Shown: positions 24,518-33,695 of the stretch, piece by piece
How the letters are laid out: every line of letters starts with the position of its first letter
Position numbering within the stretch: position 1 is the stretch's first letter
Assembly: GCA_001600175.1 (NCBI GenBank)
Contig: BCJC01000010.1
Location: 1-57,881 of the forward strand
DNA: 57,881 nt
Direction: 5' to 3'
DNA from: Erythrobasidium yunnanense
Taxonomy: Eukaryota > Basidiomycota > Cystobasidiomycetes > Erythrobasidiales > Erythrobasidiaceae
The notes under the pieces: model-generated
The model's input: only the letters and a program-made list of their open reading frames with translations
What the model was told of the DNA's origin: nothing
Database searches by the model: none
Made by a program: the position numbers and the translations under genes

Positions 24518-26934
24518 TTAGCGCTGTTGGGCCGATGGATTGGACAAGTTGGCATTGGTGACGCGCTTCGTTCGGCCATTCTTGGCGTGGGTACGTTTCT
24601 GGTGTGGGGAGACTGTTCAGAAGAGCCATGCTTCGTAGACAGGACTTTGACATACATGCTGGGCAAGGTTATCACTTCGGGAGAAGAAGCGTCCACAGCC
24701 TAGTACATCACAAGCAAATGGTTTCTCCTGAGTGTGTGACCTGACAGCAGAACAAGCCATAGTAAAGTCCCCTTCGGATAAGTGGAAAATGGAAGGGAAT
24801 CGGACTAACCTCTCATGCCTTCTTTTATGTTCAAGTCTTTTGAAAAACCTGTCGCATCCTTCAAAATCGCACCAATGTAACTTCGATTTTGATCCAAGCA
24901 CAATGACATGAGCAGAAGTAGACCGTCTCAGTCTCAGATCTCTCAGGGCGGGAGCAGGGCCTTTTCTAGTGATCCCGATTGAAGCCAGAAGAGCAGTCTC
25001 GGCTCTTGCATCCTGATATGCTCCCTCGTCCTTCCTTTCCGTACCACTTTCTGGATGCTCACATGGACATTTTGTTAATGGAAGTGTCGTACTTTTATAT
25101 GCATGAATAGGTGAAGATGGCGCCTTTGATCCCCGCAGATTGTAAGAATGGTTTCCGACTCGCGGGCGTAGAGAGAAGTCGAGGACGTTTGATCGCCCTG
25201 GAGATAGCTCCTCTTGGTCAGGTCTGTCTAGAGTTGCCATGACGGAGACTTGACGAGGAGCAGCTTTGTGCGTTTCGGAAGAATAGTGTATGCGAGTACC
25301 CGTGGGCGACATATATGTGCCAGAATAATCCTCAAACACTTCCTCAGGTTCTGACAGATGTTGATAAGAGACACTTGTAGCCAGAGCCGATACATCTATC
25401 GAAGGTGTGAGCTGATGCAACTGGGGAATCAGTTCTCCGCAACTGCTGTGAGGTGAAACATATATAGCTGTGCGATACTCACAGGCAAAGCGTGGGATGT
25501 AGGTGCTGGTGGACCGTGGTATATCTTTGGATGATGTAAAGCTCCGAGAGCGATGTAGCCAGACTCTGCATAATTGTCTGTGATAGATGAATGTTCGCAA
25601 TTGCCACAATCGTGGCTAGGAGAAGCGAAACCCGGGCAGGGCGTGCCTTGCGATCGTGTCGCCTCTTCCGATGATGAGGTAGAGACGGAAGACCGGTATA
25701 GCTCCTCCGAATTTATCCCATACCCGACTGACGCAGGCCCGTATTCACGGGGGCCGCTTATAGCATCCACAGCGAAGTTACAGTCACTCTCTGGACTGAA
25801 GCCGAAAGGTGCCTGCAAAAGATGAGGAGTGGCCGTAGGTGATGGCCACGGTTGCTGAAAACCCAGGCAGGGAGCACCTTGCCATAGTGTCATCTCTTCC
25901 GGTAAGGAGCTATAGCTGGAGGTCTGGAACATATCCTCCAGGTGTGTTGCATGCCCGACTGAAGCAGGGTCGTTATCATGGGGTATACCTGTAGAGCCCA
26001 CAGCGAAGTTGCAGTCGCTCGGTAGACTAAAGGCAAATGGGGCTTGTAACAGATGAGGGGTGGCCGGGGGTGCTCGCAAGGTTGGCTGAAGCGGGTCGTG
26101 GTCGCAAGGAGAAGTGCCAGGAGGACATGTGGAACGCTCTGTGGGATGCTGATGACGATGACCTGGATTTACTGGTGGCATACGTGTGGAATGAGAACGC
26201 GGGACCGGGTGACGGAGTTTCTGGCTTCCAGAGAGTGCGAACTCCGCGTGACATCCTTCTACTGACCCGGTACATGCGACATGACATTGAGTGGAATTGC
26301 CTTCGCCCAGATATCCCTTGCCTGTTGCATGGACGTATTCTGAAGGCGTGTATGGTTGGGGGATGGTCGAGGAGTTGTTTTGGTCCCGAATTATAACTTG
26401 TGAATAGGACTGAGCTTGTAGAGAATTCGCCGGTACCAGATCGACGAGACCCAATCCCCTAGTCGGGGTGAGGTAATCCTGCATGCAGGGTTGCCTCAGA
26501 TTTTCATCGTAGAAATGTACAGGTGAGGCTTCCCAATGGTGAGAGGCAGCTTGTTCGCTCGGTAATGAGGACTTAATAGACCTCGAGCCTCCCTCGAAAC
26601 CGTAAGGGGAAGACGCTGCGCTGCTGGGGCTGCTTGCAGAGCTACTCCATACCTGATGGAGGTCATCGTTACCGCCTACCTCAGACGTACACGAAGCGAC
26701 TCTGTTCGAAGACTTCGGGCTGACGTCTGCTTGCGTCGCTTCCAAATCAGATGCTGCCTGAGCCGAGTATGTTGTACTGTTTCGCGCTGTCATAGTCAAA
26801 TATCGATGAAGACCATCAGGAGCGTTACAGCTAGAACATTGGGATAATGCTTGTTGCGAAGGAGAATATTGTAGTTGGGTATTATGGTCGCTGATGTTCG
26901 TTGGAAAGGCTTTGTCGCTTTGGTGGGCGAACAT
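24518..26934 (-). CDS. Two-finger C2H2 transcription factor (left allele)
   Basis: Probable nuclear DNA-binding regulator. Four exons give 742 residues. The first about 680 residues are Ser/Pro/Gln/His-rich and likely disordered. The C-terminus carries two adjacent C2H2 fingers: [21 protein letters not shown] and [23 protein letters not shown], joined by a SHTQEKPF linker, as in Msn2/Ste12-type finger pairs. No homeodomain is present, so it is not Ste12. Introns follow residues HALP (25421-25482), RRHE and NLAQH. The middle contains a 77-residue tandem duplication. The N-terminal about 90 residues and the tail after the last finger differ from the right allele; the part between is identical. 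The start MFAHQSDKAF is chosen because the right allele begins at the same point. Divergent from a small unknown gene. Confidence 0.82.
24711..26653. repeat. Internal identical tract, left (C2H2 gene)
   Basis: Apparently identical to 31129-33071 on the opposite strand; here paired coordinates sum to 57782 instead of 57882. It covers most of exon 1, all of exon 2 and part of the finger exon of the C2H2 gene. Flanking mismatches are at 24710/33072 and 26654/31128. An identical island between diverged flanks is the usual mark of gene conversion. Confidence 0.88.
25603..26064 (-). repeat. 231-bp tandem duplication in left C2H2 gene
   Basis: Two head-to-tail units (25834-26064 and about 25603-25833), each beginning [10 protein letters not shown] and ending near a CxGF motif. 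They have diverged to roughly half amino-acid identity, so the duplication is old. Confidence 0.8.
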
Positions 26935-27225
26935 CGTCGCTGTCGAACGAAGTGATCGAAAAAGTAGTTTGATAGGAGGAGTTGTGATCAAAGTGGATAC
27001 TTTTATGGTCGAAAAGAAAGAGAAAGCTACAGGTAGACTCAGCGGGCTGACTGTAGGGACTGTAAGAAGAGGGAAACAATCTCCAGACACATATGCAAAT
27101 AAACCCCTTTGGATGAATCATGAAGGGCCAGAAGATTGGAAGAGTCGCATCAGTAGCAGAAGTCTATCTGCTGTATCACCGACGTGTCAAAAGGCGGGCG
27201 CGCCCGCTCTCGTCCGGGAGACTTC
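26935..27225. promoter_or_regulatory. Shared promoter of left C2H2 and small gene
   Basis: 291 bp between divergent ATGs. Similar to, but diverged from, the right-arm counterpart at 30566-30847. Pyrimidine-rich on the C2H2 coding strand. Confidence 0.45.
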
Positions 27226-27736
27226 ATGAGTGAATCTTCGAGTACAAGTCGAGAGGACAATGGACAATGTGCATTTCGTACTGATGAAACCCCGACAGCT
27301 ATCGCTGAAAGAAAGTTCGCACTTTTGATTGAGGTAGTTGAGTTCGCCTCGGGTACGCGGGAACACGCCCGCGACATTCTTAAAGGCATAGGACGCATAG
27401 GACCTATACGCTCTAGAAGCAGAGCTGATAAGAGCGGACAAGAAATGGCGTTGATACTGCAGGATTTTGTGAGCGTGCCGCTGGAAGAGCGCGACTTACA
27501 TTGGCTGATAAAGCGAGTCCATCTCGCTATCCGGAACAGCCGGAGTCATAGACAGACATGCCATGCGCTTCGAAGCACGTAGACTCAAGAAGATGATCAG
27601 ACGGAAAGGATTGACTGTTCCTGAATGGTGGTGGCTGCCTTTGATTGAAAGGTACAATAGGTCACTTGCGCATCCTGAACGCTGCGGGTTCGATGTAACC
27701 CACCTTTACTCTCCCTTGCCCGATATTCACGTCTAG
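27226..27736 (+). CDS. Unrecognised small gene beside the core (left copy)
   Basis: Best read as two exons, 27226-27468 and 27518-27736, giving 153 residues. The 49-bp intron has GTGAGC at its donor, CTGAT as a branch-like site and an AG at 27516-27517. Exon 1 includes FALLIEVVEFASGTREHARD. Exon 2 is strongly basic and then aromatic: RHAMRFEARRLKKMIRRKG, then VPEWWWLPLIERYNR. Without splicing the frame ends at 27582. Splicing is preferred because the second frame is open, indel-free and ends at the same stop in both copies, with mainly coding-like substitutions. I recognise no family; it lacks the homeodomain WFxNxR helix and any CAAX box. Its divergent pairing with a C2H2 regulator suggests co-expression. 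Confidence 0.55.
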
Positions 27737-28440
27737 GTTTGTTCGAGATAGTTCCACACCGTCTGATAAGACCAACCCGTCCACGCACGTGGCCATGCCC
27801 TCGCGAAGTACGTTGGCCTGTGCATTGTGGTTTAGACGTACTATCGCCTTATTGAGATCGACAGGATTGATCGGACTATATTCCCCCTTCCGCTTGAGTG
27901 GGTATAGGCTTGATGTACCGCATATTGTTCAGGAGGTTCGAGGCCTTGCCGTCCTGCCGACTGTGACCAAAGTTTCCCCTACTTTCAACTTTAGTCCATT
28001 GCTAGTAAACTCGAAACAGAATTGACCTTGATACCAGCACCATCTACCAGAGAGATATAGCTGATGTCAATCAACACACAAGTCCATCAGATTACCTGCA
28101 GGTCTGACTAAATAAGCGGGTGAGCTTGAAGGCAGAAGAACGTTTATACAGCCACTACGCTCTTGAATCGGACCTATCATATACGTGACTTGAAGATTGA
28201 TAATTTGGATGTTGTTGGGGAGCAAAGCAATCCAGAAGCAGGAACGAGAGCTATAGACAACCATCCTTTCAATTCATATCCGGTATGTGCTGCTCCGTGT
28301 CGCATTCCGAAGCGCACACTCTACAGTGCTCAACATTGCGCGGGATACACCCAGAATTGCGGCCGAGCCAAAACTGCACAGAAAAAAAAAGGAATGGATT
28401 GCTAAGTTCAATAGGCGCACGAGACGGCGTCTAAGTCTCC
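27737..28440. other. Inner flank of core, left, without supported gene
   Basis: 704 bp homologous in patches to the right flank. Frames at 28163-28405 (+) and 28287-28643 (+) share short motifs with the other side (AHSTVLNIAR versus AHSIVLDIAR), but the right copy carries stops. It may be a decayed gene. Confidence 0.4.
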
Positions 28441-29178
28441 TTTGGTGTTGCTGGGCACACTGTAGTCTCTGTGTGCTAGAGTGTGCTTATTGTAGGGTGG
28501 GCGGTTGGAGAACCAAGCAGCAGAGCAACAAACTCGCTGCTCTAGACTACAACAGGACGTCTGCAGCAGAAGGACAAGTAGCTCGCAGACTTTGGTGGAG
28601 GTTTCAAGGTCACCTTGAAGAACCCCTCTGCACAAAGGTGTAGGTGCGTGCAGGCATACATGCTTGGGTTTACATGTTTACAATTCGCTGCACTTACTCT
28701 GTTGTATTGCCTTCCTGCCGCTAAGACGAAAGTTGGGCATAGTGCAAGTGCTAGTGCAAATCTTTGCTCATTCCCACAAGCCTGGACTGCCGTCGAGTCC
28801 TAGATGTGGACTTTACTCTTGCTCATGTTCATGATCAATACGTGGCTCTTGCTCTGACTGCGCCGCACGCTAGCAGTTCGAGAACCCGCACCACACCGCA
28901 ACGAGGATGGGTGTAGAGCCTCTTGAAGGAAGGAATAGAAGTCTCTGGTCGTTCCCACTGTCGAGTGGTCCATGTGAGGCATTGCGATGGAAATCGAGGA
29001 GCAGGTACCGGTACATCCATCAACGACTTGGTGCATGGAGGCCTGACGTAGACGCGTATCTAGTCTTGGCGATCACTATCGTATAGATCGGACACAAGGA
29101 GTGTGCGTGGAGAGGGCAGGGCAGTGTCATCTCAGCCAAATCCAGAACATCTAAGAGAAACCGACCGGACAGCAGCAG
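28441..29178. other. Unpaired core of the palindrome
   Basis: About 740 bp in which I found no convincing match between the two sides. Only short open frames occur (28408-28635 on -, 28800-29036 on -), none recognisable. Small self-complementary motifs are present, for instance GCACAC facing GTGTGC at about 28456-28477. No gene is called. Confidence 0.6.
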
Positions 29179-30066
29179 GAGACTTAACCGCCGGCTCGTA
29201 TTCAAATTTCGCTTTGCTGTAACATTGGGTAGCCGCGCAATGTCAAGTACTATAGAGTGTGCGGTCCGGGAGTGCGATACGGAGTATTACACACCTGATA
29301 TGAATTGAAAGGATGGTCGTCTGCAGCTCTTGCGCCTGCTTCTGAGTGCTCGCACAAATCCCAAATTATCAGTCTATTATGTCCTGCATATGGTAAGTTC
29401 GACACATTAGCAGCAGTAGCACATACATTCCTCTGGCTTCAGGCTTACCCGCTTGTTTAGTCCAGTTGCAGGGACTTTGATGGACTTGTGTAGTGCTTAC
29501 CATCCCACTTGAATCTCCCAAAGATGTTTTGCGACTAAGGTGAAATTCGTTTCGCTACAAGCATGGCATAGAAGTCTCGCTGTAGTACTTTTACTTAGAC
29601 CCTGCACTTCTCGACGGTGGCGCACCATCTCTGACCGGCAAGAGAGAAGGGCCCAACCCAGTATGGCAGTCCAACACAGCCCACGAAACATATCAAGCAA
29701 TGCAATGTCTGCAGACGTTCCCGGACGCTTGACCCTTTTGTCCAAATACCTTAAAGACACGTCAATCAAGGCTTACAAAAACCGGTGGCGAGCTTACAGC
29801 AGATAGCTAGCGCACTAAAGTTACAAGTACGCGGCACGCATTTGATCACTGTCGGCCGGAGACGTCCCGCGTCGCGATGCTGGCGATCTTGGCGATCTGA
29901 GCAAGGCGACAGAGCACCTGAATTGTAACAGGCCGACTTACTTTGCGGGGAGGCGGGAAAGCAAAGAAGCATACAATGGACTATCGCATTAGCATGGCCA
30001 CGCACGTGGAGGGGTTGGCCATCATCTGCAAGTCTTGTCAGACCGTGCTAAACATCCCGGACAGGT
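29179..30066. other. Inner flank of core, right, without supported gene
   Basis: 888 bp, counterpart of 27737-28440 with extra sequence. A 90-codon frame (29497-29769, -) has no left partner and no recognisable domain. Confidence 0.4.
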
Positions 30067-30565
30067 CTAGACGTGAAGATGGGGCACGGGGAAATGAAAG
30101 TGGGCTACATCAAACTCGCAGCGTTCAGGATGCGCAAGTGACCTATTGTACCTTTCAATCAAAGGCAGCCACCACCATTCAGGAACAGTCAATCCTTTCC
30201 GTCTGATCATCCTCTTGAGTCTACGTGCTTTGAAGCGCATGGCATGTCTGTCTATGACTCCGGCTGTTCCGGATAGCGAGATATACTCGCTTTATCAGCC
30301 AATGTAAGTCGCGCTCTTCCAGCGGCACGCTCACAAAATCCTGCAGTATCAACGCCATTTCTAATTCGCTCTTATCAGCTCTGCTTCTCGAGCCTGTAGG
30401 ACCTATGCCCCTGACAAGATCGCGGCCGTGTCCCCGAAGACCCGAGGCGAACTCGACTACCTCAAACAAAAACGCGAACCTTCTTTTCAGCGGTAGCTGT
30501 CTGTCAGGTTTTCGATCAGCACTAAATGTATATTGACCTTTCGCCTTGGTAGTCTGAAGATTCAC
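30067..30565 (-). pseudogene. Small gene beside the core, frameshifted right copy
   Basis: Homologue of 27226-27736. The body (VVEFASGLRGHGRD, ALILQDF, and the exon-2 segment with WWWLPLIERYNR) is conserved, and the stop is at 30067-30069. The ATG at the position of the left start is followed by 91 bases before the conserved TTC, against 90 in the left copy, so it leads to an early TAG. The body frame itself has no upstream ATG after a TGA. Either this copy is broken at its 5' end or it uses an unseen upstream exon or a non-ATG start. Confidence 0.5.
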
Positions 30566-30847
30566 TCATGAAGTCTCCCGGACGAGAGCGGGCGCGCCTG
30601 CCTTTTGACACGTCAGTGATACAGCAGATAGACTTCTGCTACAGTTGCGACTCTTCCAATCTTCTGGCCCTTCATGATCCATCCAAAGGGGGTTATTTGC
30701 ATACGTGTCTGGAGATTGTTTCCCTCTTCTTACAGTCTCTACAGTCAGCTCGCTGACCCTACCTGTAGCTTTCTCTTTCTCTTCAACCACAAAAGTATCC
30801 ATTATCATCACGACTCCTCATATCAAACCACTTCCTCAATAGCGACT
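30566..30847. promoter_or_regulatory. Shared promoter of right C2H2 and small gene
   Basis: Counterpart of 26935-27225, with substitutions and a few indels. The first part is closely conserved (the GGCGCGCC... segment near 30591). Confidence 0.45.
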
Positions 30848-33256
30848 ATGTTCACCCAGCGATTCGACAAAGCCTTTCCAACGAACGTCAGCGACCATAA
30901 TACCCAGTTACAATACTCTCATTCGCAACAAGCATTGTCAGACAGCTCTAGCTGTAACTATTCCGATGGCATCCATCAATATTCGACTACGTCAACGCAA
31001 GACAGTACAACATATTCGGGTCAGGCCGCATTTAAATTGGAAGCGGCGCAAGTAGACGTCAGCCCGAAGTCTTCGAACAAAGTCGCTTCGTGTACGTCTG
31101 AGGTAGGCGGTAGCGATGACCTCCATCGGGTATGGAGTAGCTCTGCAAGCAGCCCCAGCAGCGCAGCGTCTTCCCCTTACGGTTTCGAGGGAGGCTCGAG
31201 GTCTATTAAGTCCTCATTACCGAGCGAACAAGCTGCCTCTCACCATTGGGAAGCCTCACCTGTACATTTCTACGATGAAAATCTGAGGCAACCCTGCATG
31301 CAGGATTACCTCACCCCGACTAGGGGATTGGGTCTCGTCGATCTGGTACCGGCGAATTCTCTACAAGCTCAGTCCTATTCACAAGTTATAATTCGGGACC
31401 AAAACAACTCCTCGACCATCCCCCAACCATACACGCCTTCAGAATACGTCCATGCAACAGGCAAGGGATATCTGGGCGAAGGCAATTCCACTCAATGTCA
31501 TGTCGCATGTACCGGGTCAGTAGAAGGATGTCACGCGGAGTTCGCACTCTCTGGAAGCCAGAAACTCCGTCACCCGGTCCCGCGTTCTCATTCCACACGT
31601 ATGCCACCAGTAAATCCAGGTCATCGTCATCAGCATCCCACAGAGCGTTCCACATGTCCTCCTGGCACTTCTCCTTGCGACCACGACCCGCTTCAGCCAA
31701 CCTTGCGAGCACCCCCGGCCACCCCTCATCTGTTACAAGCCCCATTTGCCTTTAGTCTACCGAGCGACTGCAACTTCGCTGTGGGCTCTACAGGTATACC
31801 CCATGATAACGACCCTGCTTCAGTCGGGCATGCAACACACCTGGAGGATATGTTCCAGACCTCCAGCTATAGCTCCTTACCGGAAGAGATGACACTATGG
31901 CAAGGTGCTCCCTGCCTGGGTTTTCAGCAACCGTGGCCATCACCTACGGCCACTCCTCATCTTTTGCAGGCACCTTTCGGCTTCAGTCCAGAGAGTGACT
32001 GTAACTTCGCTGTGGATGCTATAAGCGGCCCCCGTGAATACGGGCCTGCGTCAGTCGGGTATGGGATAAATTCGGAGGAGCTATACCGGTCTTCCGTCTC
32101 TACCTCATCATCGGAAGAGGCGACACGATCGCAAGGCACGCCCTGCCCGGGTTTCGCTTCTCCTAGCCACGATTGTGGCAATTGCGAACATTCATCTATC
32201 ACAGACAATTATGCAGAGTCTGGCTACATCGCTCTCGGAGCTTTACATCATCCAAAGATATACCACGGTCCACCAGCACCTACATCCCACGCTTTGCCTG
32301 TGAGTATCGCACAGCTATATATGTTTCACCTCACAGCAGTTGCGGAGAACTGATTCCCCAGTTGCATCAGCTCACACCTTCGATAGATGTATCGGCTCTG
32401 GCTACAAGTGTCTCTTATCAACATCTGTCAGAACCTGAGGAAGTGTTTGAGGATTATTCTGGCACATATATGTCGCCCACGGGTACTCGCATACACTATT
32501 CTTCCGAAACGCACAAAGCTGCTCCTCGTCAAGTCTCCGTCATGGCAACTCTAGACAGACCTGACCAAGAGGAGCTATCTCCAGGGCGATCAAACGTCCT
32601 CGACTTCTCTCTACGCCCGCGAGTCGGAAACCATTCTTACAATCTGCGGGGATCAAAGGCGCCATCTTCACCTATTCATGCATATAAAAGTACGACACTT
32701 CCATTAACAAAATGTCCATGTGAGCATCCAGAAAGTGGTACGGAAAGGAAGGACGAGGGAGCATATCAGGATGCAAGAGCCGAGACTGCTCTTCTGGCTT
32801 CAATCGGGATCACTAGAAAAGGCCCTGCTCCCGCCCTGAGAGATCTGAGACTGAGACGGTCTACTTCTGCTCATGTCATTGTGCTTGGATCAAAATCGAA
32901 GTTACATTGGTGCGATTTTGAAGGATGCGACAGGTTTTTCAAAAGACTTGAACATAAAAGAAGGCATGAGAGGTTAGTCCGATTCCCTTCCATTTTCCAC
33001 TTATCCGAAGGGGACTTTACTATGGCTTGTTCTGCTGTCAGGTCACACACTCAGGAGAAACCATTTGCTTGCGATATACCAGGCTGTGGACGCTTCTTCT
33101 CCCGAAGTGATAACCTTGCCCAGCATGTATGTCAAAGTCCGGTCTACGAAGCATGGCTCTTCTAAACATGTCTCCCCATAACAGAAACGTACCCACACGA
33201 AAGATGGCCGAACGAAGCGCGTCACCAATGCCAACTTGTCCAGGGCATCGAACTAA
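30848..33256 (+). CDS. Two-finger C2H2 transcription factor (right allele)
   Basis: Paralogue of 24518-26934 on the other side of the core. Exons 30848-32299, 32362-32972, 33042-33126 and 33185-33256 join in frame to 739 residues. It starts [18 protein letters not shown] and ends NANLSRASN, where the left copy ends NLSNPSAQQR. The second finger reads [10 protein letters not shown] instead of CDVLGCGRFF. Both copies keep open frames across diverged and identical parts, so both are probably functional. The N-terminal differences are mostly substitutions without indels, the pattern of a retained protein. Confidence 0.82.
31129..33071. repeat. Internal identical tract, right (C2H2 gene)
   Basis: Mirror partner of 24711-26653. 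Sense and antisense translations across the tract are the same in both copies, while both flanks differ at many positions. Confidence 0.88.
31718..32179 (+). repeat. 231-bp tandem duplication in right C2H2 gene
   Basis: Units at 31718-31948 and 31949-32179, identical to the left copy because the region lies in the conversion tract. Confidence 0.8.
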
Positions 33257-33695
33257 AAGCGCTAGGACAAGCATTCCGTTCTAAAACCTGCATGTGAGGT
33301 CTACAACTTCACATCATGCCTTACATGGCTCAGCAAGACAGCTACATGTTCACATAGGTGAAGGCCTCGCTCTTATCAATAGATTTCTTGCAGTTCTCGT
33401 TAGTGCGCACAATTCTCACAGCAGGCTCTGGCGTTAGTGTGCAGAATACTAAGCCCTCTTTCTGTTTCATCATTACAACCGAGCCGAGTTTGACGCGGAA
33501 GATTTTCACAAACTTAATGGATTGTGTTGCACCGGCCTTGTCTGGTGATGAGTATGGCCGACCCATTGGTGCACCATCGGGCTTTTCTTGCCATTTATCC
33601 TATCCTCCCTGCCTATGGACGCATGTGTGGAACGGACAATTTGGAATGGATGATCACAACATCAGGAGAAGACGAATGCCAGCTGTTGTGAAGAC
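33072..33695. repeat. Diverged inner inverted-repeat segment, right
   Basis: Partner of 24187-24710 and about 100 bp longer. The extra sequence lies around 33430-33590 and overlaps an open frame on the - strand that is absent or broken in the left copy. Confidence 0.85.
33342..33566 (-). CDS. Unrecognised small frame or gene fragment (right only)
   Basis: A 74-codon frame containing SIKFVKIFRVKLGSVVMMKQ and GLVFCTLTPEPAVRIVRTNE. Its regular hydrophobic and basic alternation looks like part of a real protein. The left arm retains only a stop-interrupted remnant. It may be a fragment of a captured gene, or one exon of a larger relic, lying tail to tail with the C2H2 gene. I do not recognise the family, and an unspliced fragment this short may not be expressed. 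Confidence 0.35.
   Translation of the reverse strand: MGRPYSSPDKAGATQSIKFVKIFRVKLGSVVMMKQKEGLVFCTLTPEPAVRIVRTNENCKKSIDKSEAFTYVNM

Larger units (their letters stand above)
24187..24710. repeat. Diverged inner inverted-repeat segment, left
   Basis: Homologous to 33072-33695 on the opposite strand, but with many substitutions and about 100 bp of net length difference. It lies between the perfect outer arm and the second identical tract. It contains the last exon and 3' flank of the left C2H2 gene, a G-rich run, and a decayed counterpart of the reading frame at 33342-33566. Confidence 0.85.
26654..28440. repeat. Diverged innermost inverted-repeat segment, left
   Basis: Homologous in patches to 29179-31128 on the other strand. 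Matching stretches include the start of the C2H2 gene, the small divergent gene after it, and non-coding blocks such as the shared CCATCCTTTCAATTCATATC at about 28261-28280. Homology weakens toward the centre and is last seen at about 28425-28440. Confidence 0.75.
29179..31128. repeat. Diverged innermost inverted-repeat segment, right
   Basis: Partner of 26654-28440, slightly longer because of scattered indels. Homology is clear at 30060-31128 and patchy from about 29180 to 30060. Confidence 0.75.

Noticed and set aside
27680-27705. tRNA-like GGGTTCGATGTAACCC
   Set aside because: No acceptor or anticodon stems fit around it, and it lies in the second exon of the small unknown gene.
27226-30565. 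HD1/HD2 homeodomain mating genes at the centre
   Set aside because: The divergent layout is suggestive, but neither product has a homeodomain; one has C2H2 fingers and the other no known domain.
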